A DNA stretch of 64,000 bases from the NCBI GenBank assembly GCA_951213105.1, contig OX578145.1, positions 120,695,524 through 120,759,523 of the forward strand. The letters run 5' to 3'. The position numbers and the translations under genes were made by a program. The DNA is from Amaurobius ferox (lineage: Eukaryota; Arthropoda; Arachnida; Araneae; Amaurobiidae). Numbering within the stretch: the stretch's first letter is position 1; each line of letters begins with the position of its first letter. The notes below the pieces were generated by a model. It did no database searches, was not told the origin of the DNA, and saw only the letters and a program-made list of their open reading frames with translations. Of this stretch, positions 46,277-58,839 are shown in pieces.

Positions 46277-46836
46277 ATAGAGCATGGCTCAACTCGCCAC
46301 TCTTATACCAGAATCTATTTTATAGATCTTTCTTTCTTTTTTCTCCTCCCAGATTTAAAAAAAAAAATTGAAAAATTGGTATCGTGACTCCAAATGATTA
46401 CAATTATAGCGTATTAACTTACACTGCAAAGGTTTTGAAAAATCTTTTGATTGATACCATATTTTGATTTATCTCCTCGGGGGGGGGGGGGTGACTTGCC
46501 CCTCCCCCTCCCTCAAGGGAGGCTAGTGACGTCGCGAAAAGAAAGTATTTGTTTCACAACAACGGTTGGAATTATAAAGTCTGGTGATCATTGAGCCATA
46601 AATAACCACATTCAAATTAGCTGGAGTACGGCTTAACTCGACAGCAGACATCACTCCAAAAATAGTCAAAACGTGTTTAGGAGGTCTTAAAATATATATT
46701 GGCAGCAAGATTTTGAATCCGAAAACTTTTGTTAAAACAATACGTTTCCTATACTATATTACATAGCATAAGAAACTTAAAATATAGATAAAATTTCGAA
46801 TCAATTTTCGAAGCTTTCGCTCGAATTTTAAAAAAA
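46277..46836. other. Unassigned stretch with HINE-variant 3' part
   Basis: 46640-46785 (GACATCACTCCAAAAATAGTC, GAGGTCTTAAAATATATATT, ending TACATAGCATAAGAAACTTA) matches 47700-47850 and looks like the 3' part of yet another HINE subtype. G- and C-homopolymers lie near 46480. Confidence 0.45.
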
Positions 46837-47604
46837 TCTGATGTGCGCAGCACATGACTTTCTCTACAGACTTATATTCACGTTCTCTTTATTTTAAATA
46901 AATTTAATCCACTTTTAATCCAATTTTCGTTCTCATTTGGTAACTGGACTTACTTTCAAAGGTGGAAAAAATACGATAATACTAAAATGTCTCGAGAACG
47001 ACCAGTTCTAGTGTAATGGGATGGGTCTTATTCTTTTCTTCGTTAAAAATTACGTATAAAACAAACATTTAATGGATATATTTGATCATACGTAGTTTTT
47101 TATTTTAGATTTTGACGATTTTTGCGGGCCATTTTGCAAAAAACGGCAGGTTATTTTTTTCCGAATCGTACCAAAATCAAATCAGCACTAGGGTGACCCA
47201 CAAGCGACTTATCTACCGAATTTTGTGAAATTCGGTCCATTAGTTTTTCAGCTAGAGTGGATACAGGCTTTTGCGGGCCATATCGCAATAAAAAGCGGGT
47301 GCTTTTATCCCGTATCGTACCCAAAACTAATCAGCCCCAGATTCGCCCATAAGTGACTTACCTACCAAATTCTATGAAATTTGGTCCATTGACTTTTTAG
47401 TTAGAGTGGATACAAAATCTGCACAGACAGACAGACACGCAGACAGACACACAGACACACACACAGACGTCACGCTAAAAATAGTTTTTTCGTATTCTAG
47501 AAGTCTCGAAACGCGTAGATCCGACGAAAACTCGAGTTGCGATTTTCGGCATGATTCCAATACTTTCCCTATACATTACCATGTACTGCAGGGAAAGTAA
47601 AAAA
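46837..47604 (+). mobile_element. HINE-B copy, both ends present
   Basis: TCTGATGTGCGCAGCACATG, ACTTTCTCTACAGAC at the start. CCATGTACTGCAGGGAAAGT and AAAAAA at the end. ATGTG became ATGTGC with GCACAT opposite, so the 5' hairpin gained a pair. Confidence 0.87.
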
Positions 47605-48118
47605 GTCTATCTAAATTTATTTTTGATAACAAAGCCGGATATAAAGTTTCGTGAAAATACTTTCATATTTGTGGCCGCTGTCGTGTGCACAAGAAATCGA
47701 CCACAGACATACAAACGGACATCACTCCAGAAATAGTGAACGTGTTCAGGAGGTCTTAAAACATATATTAGCATCAAAATCTCGAATTCGAAAATTTTCG
47801 TGAAAACAATACTTTCTCTATACTATATCATACTATGAAGAAGTAAAAATATCCAATGTTCGTTTCCCCTGTCAGATCACTCTAAAAATTTATATGCCTC
47901 TATTCCCCTTATGTTTACGATTCAATTTCATTTGATTTATTTCTTGTTTACATTTATTTCTGGACCATTTGTTTATATTTATTTTGATTTATTTCTTGTT
48001 TATATATATTTTTTCTTATTTATATTTATTTCTTGTTCCCAGAGGTAGAGAGATGCATACACACAACCATGGAAAAATGATTGATTCGTAATAATGGAGA
48101 CGCTCTGAGCGTATAATT
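47605..48118. other. HINE-variant debris and T-rich spacer
   Basis: 47660-47850 repeats the variant 3' part seen at 46640. 47930-48040 has repeated TTTATTTCTTGTTTA units of about 35-60 bp. Confidence 0.45.
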
Positions 48119-48909
48119 TTACTTTCCCTGCAATACATGGTAATGTATAGGGAAAGTATTGGAATCATGTCGAAAATCGCAACTCGAGTTTTCGACGAAT
48201 CTATGCGTTTCGAGACCTCTAGAATACGAAAAAACTATTTTTAGCGCGATGTCTGTGTGTGTGTCTGTCTGTGTGTCTGTGCAATGTATGTATCCACTCT
48301 AACTCAGAAACTAAATGACTGAATTTCATAAAATTTTGTAGATAAGTCACTTGGATATGACCTTGGTGCTGATTAGTTTTGGGTACGATTCGTGAAAACA
48401 GAACCCGCTTTTTTTTTGCGAAATGGCTCGTAAAAATTTCATTTATCCTCTCTAGCTAAAATACTAATCGACCAAATTTCGCAAAATTTGATAGATAAGT
48501 TACTTGTCAGATAATCTTGTGCTAATTAGATTTTGGTATGATTCGGAAAAGAACAACCTGCCTTTTTTACGAAATGGCCCGCCAAAATCGAAAAAAAAAG
48601 ACTAAGTAGTGTATGCTCAAATGTATCAATTAAATTCTTGCTTTATACGCAATTTTTAACGAGGAAAAGAATATAACAGACTCCATTATACTTTAGTACT
48701 AACTGTTCTCAAGATATTTGAGATTTCATGCATTTTTGTTACGCCTATTTCGGAAAAATGTCCAATTACAAAATGAAAACAAAAATTGAATTAAAAATGC
48801 AAATTTAGTGTTATTTGGCTCGATTAAACTCAATCTAATGAATTATTAACGAAATAAAGAATACATGAATTTGAGTCTGCAGGGAAAGTCATGTGCTGCT
48901 CACATCCGA
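48119..48909 (-). mobile_element. HINE-B copy, both ends present
   Basis: Plus strand opens TTACTTTCCCTGCAATACAT (3' hairpin) and closes GTCTGCAGGGAAAGTCATGTG, CTCACATCCGA. The microsatellite is GTGTGTGTGTCTGTCTG. Confidence 0.85.
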
Positions 48910-49027
48910 TTTTTTTGTAATAAGTCCCTAATAAGTCCCTCTCCCTATTTAGTCCCTATCTCAGAGCCGCCCCTTTATATGTTTTACGCACGGAACGTAT
49001 GTAAATATTGGAAATTACTGCTGTCAG

Positions 49028-50122
49028 TACTTTCCTTATATGCATAGTATAATGTATAGGGAATGTATCGTGATGGGGTCAACAATTCGAAATCATTTTT
49101 GACGGAAGAACACGTTTCAAGAATTCCTGAATTTGAATCCATTGTTTTTGAGGTTGTGTGAGTGTGTGTGTGTGCGTATCCGTAAGACTGGGATGACGAT
49201 ATCTCACGGAAGAATGGAGCGTTTCGGAAGAAATTTGGGGTAAAAATTGCAATCCGTGGATACTATAAGCGGCTATCAAATGTTCGAAATGCGATCAAAC
49301 GTTTTAAACGTGATCAAAGGTGTGTTCGAAAGACCTCCAAATTTTCTAATAAATTTTTTTACATATCATCAGAAAATCATAACTTTCAAAAATGTTACGC
49401 AAATAATACCTTATTATTTAAATTTCATTAAAAATCGAATGACACAAAGTTTAGAGCGTTAGTTTGAACCGTTTTCGAGATATGCACTTTTTTCTAATAA
49501 AATTATGAAAATTATCACATAAGATGAAAATAGTAATAACTATTGTGAAATATGTTTACTTTTTATATGTGATATTATACGATACATTTGTTAACATCAT
49601 TCTAGTGGATCAAGTTCGTTCTATTCACGAGAGAAGATACTTCGTGTAATAGTTTTGTATTTTGACACCTAATATTTCGCTAACAGCCCCTTATATATAT
49701 GAAATGTTTTTCTTTACGTTTAACCATAGCGCTTGGCGATAAATTTTGCGAAATTGGCGAGTCATTTAAAAAAATATCGCCAGCTTGCCGATATTTCTTC
49801 ACCAGGATTGATGAAAATATCGTTAAAATTGCTAAAATGAGTTAACGAAAAGGACGCTAAATTGATGAATTAATTATTAAAATAAATTAATATATGGAGT
49901 CTATTGCTTATTACGGATGCTACCAATATTTGTAATTGTCGATTTAGAATTGCGGGAAATATAAGTTAATTCTGCACTTCAAAATAGTCATCCGGAAAAA
50001 CGTCAAATGTCCAATTCAACATTAAAAACATTGTGCCATAAATCCTATACATCATTTTTTCTCTGTGAAAGCAGCATATTCATTGCATTATATAAGGAAA
50101 GTCATGTGTTGCCCACATCAGA
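49028..50122 (-). mobile_element. Diverged HINE-A copy
   Basis: Both ends are recognisable (TACTTTCCTTATATGCATAG; ATATAAGGAAAGTCATGTG, CCACATCAGA), but the body is clearly more diverged than other copies, so it is probably older. Confidence 0.8.
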
Positions 50123-50280
50123 TTTTTTCTGTATATTACTTTCCTTATATACATAATGTATAAGGAAAGTATTGTGACGGAGTCGAAAACTCGAATTCGA
50201 GTTTTCGACGGGAGAGCACATTTCAAGCATCCCTGATCACGAATCGAACATTTTTGAAGTGATGTCTGTGTGTGTGTGTT

Positions 50281-50480
50281 TGTAAGACCTGGAAACTGGG
50301 GACATTCGTATGTTTACACACCAACAAACCGCGGACGACCTTCACACCGAGGGCGTCCTCGGTTTATTTTATTGCGAAAACGTGAATCTGAGGACTAAAT
50401 TTATAATATAAAAGTTATTTTTCATAAATCTGGTGGTAGTCCTTGATTAGTAGACTTATAGTGTATTGTGTGTATAACGC
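50281..50480 (+). other. Foreign insert of about 200 bp in a HINE-A microsatellite
   Basis: GTGTGTGT continues on both sides of a segment that no other copy has. It includes a perfect 7-bp hairpin ACCGAGG-GCGT-CCTCGGT near 50325 and a GC-rich patch CCGCGGACGACC. No terminal repeats that I can see. Confidence 0.5.
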
Positions 50481-51228
50481 GCTGTGTGTGTGTCAGTGAG
50501 TCTGTGGAGACGATATCTCAGGAACGAATGATGCGATTCGAATGAAATTTGGAACAAGAATCACAATCCATGAATACTGGAAGCCTATTGTTTTAAAATG
50601 CAATCGAATGTTCAGAACCCTCCTAAATTTTCGAGTGAAATTTTGAAAAAATCATCAAAAGATCAAAACATTTAAAGGAGTTACGCAAATAGACATTTCT
50701 TATGTAATTTTTCCTTAGAAAGCGATTGACATAAATTTTAGAAAGCTAGCATGAACCGTTCTAGAGCATGAACCGTTCTAGAGCATGAACCATTCTCGAG
50801 ATATTGCATATTTTTCAAATAAATTTATCAAAAAGTCCCATAAATTAAAAAAAATATTAACTGTTAAGAAACATGTTTACTTTTCATATGTAATATAATG
50901 CGATAAATTTGGTGACATCATTCTCGTGGATCTAACTCGTTCCATTCACGAGAAATGATACTTTGAGTAATACTTTTGTATTTGAACGCCAAGAGTCATT
51001 TATGCGCTGTAAGAATAACTTATGTCTCCATCCATAACGCTTGGCGAGATTTTGGCGACGAATGTAGCGGAATGTCGCCAACTTGGCGACATTTTTAAAT
51101 GTTGCCAAATTAACGAAAATCTCGCCAAATGGATAAAAATGACTCTAAATCAATGAAAATGACGAATAATTCAAGAAAATTCAATATCTTTGAAAGAATA
51201 TAAGTATCTACTATAAGAATAGCATTTT

Positions 51229-51354
51229 TACTTTCCTTATATACATAATGTATAAGGAAAGTATTGTGACGGGGTCGAAAATTCGAATTCGAGTTTTCGA
51301 CGGGAGAGCACGTTTCAAGCATCCCTGATCACGAATCAAACATTTTTGGAGTGA

Positions 51355-51396
<42 letters not shown>

Positions 51397-52177
51397 TATG
51401 TGTGTATGTGTGTGTGTCAGTGAGTCTGTGGAGACGATAACTGACGAACGAATGGACCGATTCGAACCAAATTTGGTACAAAAATCACAATCCATAAACA
51501 CTGGAAGCCTATTGTTTTTATACGTAATCGAATGTTCAGAACCTCCCTAAATTTTCGAATGAAATTTTGAAAAAATCGTCAAAAAATCAAAACCGCTAAT
51601 AAAGTTACGCAAATAGACATTTCTTATGTAATTTTTCATTAGAAAACGATTGGCATAAATTTTAGAAGGCTAACATGAACCGTTCTCGAGATATTGTACA
51701 TTTTTCAAAAAAATTATGAAAAAGTCACATAAAAAAAAAATTCCTATTGAGAAACATGTTCACTTTTCATATGTAATACCATGCGATAAATTGAGTGACA
51801 TCATTCTCGTGGATCTAGCTCGTTCCATTCATGAAAAAATATACTTTGAATAATACTTTTGTATTTGAACGCCAATAGTCATTTATCTGCTGTAAGAATA
51901 ACTTTTTTCTTAGTACATAACTCTTGGCGAGATTTTGGCGACGAATTTGGCGAAATGTCGCCAACTTGGCAACTTTTTGAAATGTTGCCAAATTAACGTA
52001 AATCTCGTCAAATGGATAAAAATGACGCTAAATCAATGAAAATGACAACTAATTGTCGAAAATTCAATATCTTGGAAAGAATATTAGTATCTACTATAAG
52101 AAAAACCTATTTTTTTACTGTAAAAGTAGTAAATTCATTACATTATATAAGGAAAGTCATGTGTTGCCCACATCAGA
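51229..52177 (-). mobile_element. HINE-A copy, nested, both ends present
   Basis: Well-preserved copy: plus strand opens TACTTTCCTTATATACATAA and closes ATATAAGGAAAGTCATGTG, GCCCACATCAGA. A TG/GTGTGAAAGTATG tract is at 51358-51420. Confidence 0.88.
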
Positions 52178-52246
52178 TTTTTTTAACTGTAAAAGTAGTA
52201 AATTTATTGCATTATATAAGGAAAGTCATGTGTTCCCCACATTAGA

Positions 52247-52915
52247 TTTTTCTCATTTGTAACTAAAGAAAACTAAATTGTTTCATCGATTTAATCTCCG
52301 ATGGTCTTTTCAAATCCTTCGTATCTAACTTTCTTCGGCTTTGTTTCCGCTCTGCGGAGTGGAAACACATTTCTTCCAAACGCATATACTTTAATTTTTT
52401 ACGGGGATACATTTTTGTGACACCTGATGTTGCTAAGCAACCGGAGAGCTTAAAACTTATATGCATAATCTGGGTAGAAACCGGATCAAGATCGATAATG
52501 ATTGATGAAAATTGTTTTTTTCTTATGGTTAACTTCAAACCAGCGTAGGTGTGGACCATCAGTTAAAACGCTTAATTGAATCTTTACTCAAATATAACGA
52601 TAACATTTTTATTAAACATACATTGATCTAAATAGATTTATAAAACAGATTTCTCAATTTCATAAAAATATGAAAGTTTTGAACATTTTCTCTTATACGA
52701 AGTGATTGAAAAGTCGTGTATATGAAACTTTAAAATCATGTAATCTTTATAAATAAAATTGAAAATTTGTGTGTTCATTTGTGTTTATTTGTGTTTTTGT
52801 CTCATCTTCACGGGAGACTGGCTGTAACGAATTGGATGAAATTTTTGAGGTAGACTTAAAATTTAGACCACGTTTTAAGTTTTTAAGGATAAGGAGTTGT
52901 CAAAATATTAATTAA
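52247..52915. other. Repeat debris with X-box-like palindrome; microsatellite-type leader
   Basis: 52290-52490 matches 26440-26640 and includes GTTGCTAAGCAAC at 52429-52441. 52735-52915 (TATAAATAAAATTGAAAATT, CACGGGAGACTGGC) resembles 59585-59735, and in both places it directly precedes a HINE-C copy. Confidence 0.5.
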
Positions 52916-54473
52916 CAAGAAAGATCAATCATCCATAAAGCATTGATTATGAAAGACTTTCCAACTTCAATGTAGTTTTATGTAAACATCTCTAAAATAC
53001 GATAGATTCCTTGGTAATATTTTTAAGATTATCACACTACTAGATTAATTTATTATATTTGAAAACTTAAAACTCCATCGTAAAAAATGAACTTCATTCC
53101 ATTGATGGCATTGAAATATAAATTGCGTAATTTAAACATCTCTAAAATGCGATACACTCCTCGGTAATATTTTTTAAAATATCAAAATATTACAATAATT
53201 TATTATATTTGAAAACTTCATCGAAAACAAATGAAATTTATTCAAGTGATGTCATCGAAATATAATACGCCTGGCTCTTTCTATAAAAGCAGTATCTCAT
53301 TCATAAACATTTTTTCATTCAATTCATTCATCAGAATACTATAATAATGTATTTTATTTAAAAACATAAGACCATGGAGGTACAAGTAATTAAACGCTAT
53401 GCTTAAAACTTCATCGAAAAATTTGTCTGCTTCTCTGTGTCAAATCAATGAATATTTCATTCATATCAGCTATATTGCAGATTCCATGAGTTAAATAATT
53501 TTGCTTTAAAGAAATATAGAAATTCTTATACAACCCCTTCTACATCTTTTGGTATTTACATCCTCCATAAGTGAAAATTAGGCTTCGTTGTAGAAATAAT
53601 CAAAGTTGGATGATTATTTAAACTCGAATATATTGTAATTGTGTTGTTTCAGTTTGTAGATGCACAGAATTTCAGCAAAAAAAAATCTGATGGTGGCAGC
53701 ACATAACTTTCCTTATAATGTATTTGCTACATTTACAGTAAAAACAAAATAGGTTTTTCTTATAGTAGATATTTATGTCCTTTCCAAGATATTGAATTTT
53801 CGTCAAATAGTCGTTATTTTCATTTATTTAGCGTCATTTTTATCCATTTGGCGAGATTTTCTTTGTAACATTTATTTGTAGCATTTTAGTAACATTTAAA
53901 AAAGTCGCCAAGTTGACGACATTCCGTCAAATTCCTATCAAAAATCTCGCCAAGCGTTATGGATGGAGAAATAACTTATTCTTATAACAGATAAATGACT
54001 ATTGGCATTCAAATACAAAACTATTACTCAAAGTATCTTTTTTCATGAATGGAACGAGCTAAATCCACGAGAATGATGTCACCAAATTTGTCGCATGATA
54101 TTACATATGAAAAGTGAACATGTTTCTCAATAGGAAATATTTGTTTTTTATTTTATATAATTTTTTGATAACTTTTTTTTAAATGCGCAATATCTCGAGA
54201 ACGGTTCATGCTAGTTCTAAAATTGTTCTAAAATTTATGTCAATTGGTTTCTAATGAGAAATTACATAAGAAATGTCTATTTGCGTAACATTATTAGAGG
54301 TTTTGATTTTTTGACGATTTTTTTCAAAATTTCACTTGAAAATTTAGGGGATTCTGAACATTCGATTGCGTATAAAAACAATAGGCTTCCAGTATTCATG
54401 GATTGTAATTTTTGTATCAAATTTTGTTCAACTTGCTCCATTCGTTCGTCAGTTATTGTCTCCACAGGCTCAT

Positions 54474-54521
<48 letters not shown>

Positions 54522-55276
54522 TCACACACACACACCCGGCCGTCCAAATGGCTGCTCGAGTCCTCAGGATGAGTCGGACGGCCTGGGTCTTCAACACACA
54601 CACACACACAGACATCATCTCAAAAACGCTTGATTCGTGTTCTGGGATGCTTGAAACTTGCTCTCCCGTCAAAAACTCGAATTCGAATTTTCGACCCAGT
54701 CCCAATACTTTCCTTATACATTATTGTATATAAGGAAAGTAATAAAGCGGTTTTAGGACGGATACAACACTAAATATGAATTAAAAAAAAACTTTAAAAA
54801 TCACGACTTTGACACGAGATGGATGACATATTTTATTTTGAAGTGGGTCACGTTATCTCTTCATATGATGGTCATGTGATCTCTTCATATAAAATGCGTA
54901 ATTATTATTTTAATTTTTATTTGAAAAACTACCGAATATATATTTTGCTGAAATTTTTTTATATATTTTATGGGATAATTTGAATATTTCCTAAAACTTT
55001 CGAAGCAATTTGTGAAATTTAAATCCGCTTAAAAAATGTGTGAAAAATTAGGTCCCATAGGGTTCAATGTTATTCATTTTTTTAACCCGGGTTCAATCCA
55101 AAACTAATTGGGTTATATTATTCATTTATATTATATTATATCCCTCAGACCGTTTCAACAACATATTAACATTTCATTCTGATAAAATCAGTTTTACGAT
55201 AGTTGTGCAAACGGACACACAGACAGTCAGAATAAGCTTATAAACACTTTACAATTATATTGAATAGTGTTAAAAA
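52916..55276 (+). mobile_element. HINE-C copy split by a nested HINE-A
   Basis: 52916-53685 and 54743-55276 are collinear with the copy at 59740 after removing 53686-54742. Ends: CAAGAAAGATCAATCATCC and AATAGTGTTAAAAA. The block TTTAAACATCTCTAAAATGC occurs twice inside the 5' half, an old internal duplication shared with 59740. Confidence 0.85.
53686..54742 (+). mobile_element. HINE-A copy nested in HINE-C, with a SINE tail in its microsatellite
   Basis: TCTGATGGTGGCAGCACATA at the start, TATATAAGGAAAGTAA at the end. The host reads GCAAAAA before and TAAAGCGG after, as in uninterrupted HINE-C. The CA tract (54477-54520) is followed by a piece of about 58 bp ending in GAGTCGGACGGCCTGGGTC, then CA repeats resume. 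Confidence 0.87.
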
Positions 55277-55599
55277 TACGCTTCCATAGAAATAGTATAA
55301 TGCAGACGATTTTTCCCCGAAATTTTATTTGAAGATACTGATATCATGTTGTTTAGGAACCATATTAATTCAAATGTCTTTATACGGTTCACGATTTTAA
55401 TTCAATCGATATAATTTAAATAATAAAGAAAATTGATAAAAAGACAGAATAAACAAAGACGGAATTGACAGACATTGACAGAATTGACAGACAAAGACAG
55501 AATTGACAGACAAAGACAGAATTGACAGACATTGATAAAGCCAGAATGAACAAAGCCCTAAACACTTCACACTTTTTTATGTTGTAAAGTGTTAAAAAA
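55277..55599 (+). mobile_element. HINE-C 3' fragment
   Basis: Ends with hairpin CACTTTTTTATGTTGTAAAG and GTGTTAAAAAA. A (GACAGAATT)n tract at 55440-55540 replaces the usual CAGA tract. The 5' part is unlike other copies. Confidence 0.55.
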
Positions 55600-55718
55600 C
55601 CTTCCATAGAGATAGCATTCTGCAAAAAATATGTTTTCCACCAATTTACTTGAAGTAAATTATATCATGTCCCTTAGCAACGGATCTATATATACTAATA
55701 GCCAAGAGTCGTCTGTCC

Positions 55719-55734
<16 letters not shown>

Positions 55735-55754
<20 letters not shown>

Positions 55755-57560
55755 TTCAGGCACTTTCCGAATAGATAGAGACTTGCAATTTGGTACACGT
55801 CTCGGTCGTTCAATAAAACCCCCTGGAAAAATCGAATTTTTCGAAAACGTTCTATAGAGGGGTGCCCCCACACCAAAACGTTCGAAAAGTGAAATGATGG
55901 GAAAGCATACTTTGCGATGAGATAGAGACTTCAAATTTGGTGTATAGTTAAATCATTCGAAAGGAAGAAAGTGTGCAATTTCAGATTTCCAATATTTTCA
56001 ACCATAGGGGGTGCCGCACACCCAAACGTTCGAAAAGTTAAATGATAAGAAAGCATGTTTTGCGATGAGATAAAGATTTCAAATTTGGTGTATGGGTAAA
56101 TCGTTCGAAAGGAAGAAAGTGTGCAATTTCACATTTCCAATATTTTCTACTTAAGGGGGTACCGCACACCAAAACGTTCGAAAAGTGAAATGATAGGAAA
56201 GCATGCTTTGCGATGAGATAGAGACTTCAAATTTGGTGTATGGCTAAATCGTTCGAAGGAAGAATGGGTGCAATATCAGATAACCAATATTTTCTATATA
56301 CTTAAGAGGGTGCCGCACACCAAAATGTTCGATGTACTGAATAAATGAGAAACGTCTCCTTTAAAGTTTGATAGGGGCTTGAAATTAGGTATACGAACAT
56401 TTGATGAAAACACCCAAGACGAATATAGTTTTTCAAAAACGATCGTTTAAGGGGGGTGCTCTAGAAGAAAACGTTCGAAAGGTGAATTGATAAGAAAACA
56501 TACTGCGGGATGAGATAGAGATTTGAAATATGGTGTACGGGTAGATAGTTTGGAAGGAAGAAAGTATACAATTCCAGTTTTCCAATATTTTATACTTTAG
56601 GGGGTGTTGCACGCAAAAATGTTCGATTTTCGGAATGAAGTTGAAATATACCTTTTAGAAAGAGATAGAGGCTTGATATTTGGTATATGGGCGAATCATT
56701 TGACAGAAAATCCAAGAAGAATGGAGTTTTTCAAAAATATATATTTAAGGGGGGTGGGTACTCCACAGAAAAACATTCGAAGGGTGAAATGATAGAAAAA
56801 GTATACTTCGCGATGAGTTAGAGACTTCAAATTTGGTTTACGGGTATATAGTTTGAAAGGAAGAAAGTGTGCAATTTCAGTTTACAAACATTTGCTATTG
56901 TAGGGGGTGGCGCACACTAAAATGTTCGATTTCACGAACAACTGAAAAACGCCTCCTTTAGAGTGGATAGAAGCTTGAAATTTAGTATATGGGCTAATCA
57001 TTTGATAAAAAAAATCCTAAGATTATTACGGTTTTTCAAAAATGATCATTTAAGAGGGTGCAACACAGAAAAACGTAAAAACGTTCGAAATATGCAGTGA
57101 TAGAAAAACATGTTCCTCAATAGGATAGAGACATCAAATTTGGTGTACTGGTAGATTCTTTGAAAGGAAGAAAGTGTGTAAATTTCAGATTTCCAATATT
57201 TGCTACTTTAGGGGGTGTCGCACGCTAATATGTTCGATTTTCGGAATAAATGAGACACTCTTGCTTTTAAATGTGATAGAGGCTTGATATTTGGTATATG
57301 GGTCAATCATCTGATAAAAAACTCAACACGAACAGAGTTTTTCAAAAATGTTCATTTATGGGGGTGCTCCAAAGAAAAACGTTCGAAAGGGGAGATGATA
57401 GAATAGTATGCTTCGGGAGGAGATAGAGACTTTAATTTGGTATACTGGTATATAATTCGAAAGGACGACGTGCGCAATTTGAATTTTCCAATATTTTCTT
57501 CTTTAGGGGCTTCTGCACACTAAAATATTCGATTTGCCGAATAAATGTGAAACACGAATT
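55735..57560 (+). repeat. Complex tandem array with higher-order structure
   Basis: A-type monomers (CGTTCGAAAAGTGAAATGAT ... GAGATAGAGACTTCAAATTT) recur about every 147 bp at 55877, 56024 and 56171. From 56321 they alternate with B-type monomers (TGTTCGATTTTCGGAATAAA ... GATAGAGGCTTGA). B-type starts at about 56321, 56615, 56919, 57226 and 57520 give a higher-order period of about 294-307 bp. Short open frames inside are not conserved between units. Confidence 0.88.
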
Positions 57561-57780
57561 ATTCAAAAATTTGCATTATTCAGGGGTTGCTTATTGCGAG
57601 ACCGTTGATTTTCAACGGGTATTCGGCTAGTTTAAATTTAATGTGTTTATGCCGCAGACGATTTTTATTAAATCTTTTCCGATTTAAATAATAAAGATAT
57701 GTATATAAAATGAATTTATTCGATATTGCATTTTTGACTGGATTGTATCTACTGCAGTCTTCTGGTTTAAACATTGTTAT

Positions 57781-58822
57781 TACTTTCCTTATATACATAA
57801 TGTATAAGGAAAGTATTGTGACGGGATCGAAAATTAGAATTCGAGTTTTCGACGAGAGAGCACGGTTCATGCATCCCTGATCACGAATCGAACATTTTTG
57901 AAGTGATCGTTTTTCAATTGTTCAATCGTTTTTCATTAGAAAACGATTGCCATAAATTTTAGAGCGCTAACATAAACCGTTCTCGAGATATTGCACATCT
58001 TTGAAAAAAATTATCAAAAAGTCATGTCTGTGTGTGTGGGGGGGGGGGGCTGTCAGTGAGTCTGTGGAGTCGATAACTGACGAACGAATGGACTGATTCG
58101 AACGAAATTTGGTACAAAAATCGCAATCCGTAAACACTAGAAGCCTACTGTGTTTATACGTAATCGAATGTTCAGAACCCCCTAAATTTTCGAGTGAAAT
58201 TTTGAAAAAATCGTCAAAAAATCAAAACCGCTAATAAAGTTACGCAAATAGACATTTCTTATGTAATTTTTTATTAGAAAACGATTGACATAAATTTTAG
58301 AACGCTAACATGAACCGTTCGCGAGATATTGCACATCTTTGAAAAAAATTATCAAAAAGTTATATAAAATAAAAATAAAATATTTCCTATTGAGAAACAT
58401 GTTCACTTTTCATATGTAATACCATGCGATAAATTGGGTGCCATTATTCTCGTGGATCTAACTCTTTCCATTCATTAAAAAAGATACTTTGAGTAATACT
58501 GTTGTATTTGAACGCCAATAGTCATTTATCTGCTGTAAGAATAACTTATTTCTTCGTTCATAACGTTTGGCGAGATTTTGGCGACGATTTTGGCGGAATG
58601 TCGCCAACTTGGCGACTTTTGGAAATGTTGTCAAATTAACGAAAATCTCGCCAAATGGATAAAAATGACGCTAAATCAATGAAAATGACGACTAATTGTC
58701 GAAAATTGAATATCTGGGAAAGAATATAAGTATCTACTATAAGAAAAACCTATTTTTTTTTACTGTAAAAGTAGCAAATTCGTTACATTATATAAGGAAA
58801 GTCATGTGTTGCCCACATCAGA
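57781..58822 (-). mobile_element. HINE-A copy with internal duplication
   Basis: Ends: TACTTTCCTTATATACATAA and GTTGCCCACATCAGA. The segment CATTAGAAAACGATTG.CATAA to GAAAAAAATTATCAAAAAGT occurs twice (57933-58022 and 58273-58361), the extra copy lying on the wrong side of the microsatellite. Confidence 0.85.
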
Positions 58823-58839
58823 TTTTCATTGATATTGTC

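Larger units (their letters stand above)
50137..52246 (-). mobile_element. HINE-A copy split by a nested HINE-A
   Basis: The 3' part is 50137-51228 and the 5' terminal 69 bp (ACTGTAAAAGTAGTAAATTT ... CACATTAGA) is 52178-52246. Between them a second complete HINE-A (51229-52177) sits in the A/T-run that other copies have at this place. The microsatellite of the outer copy carries the 200-bp insertion noted at 50281. Confidence 0.8.
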
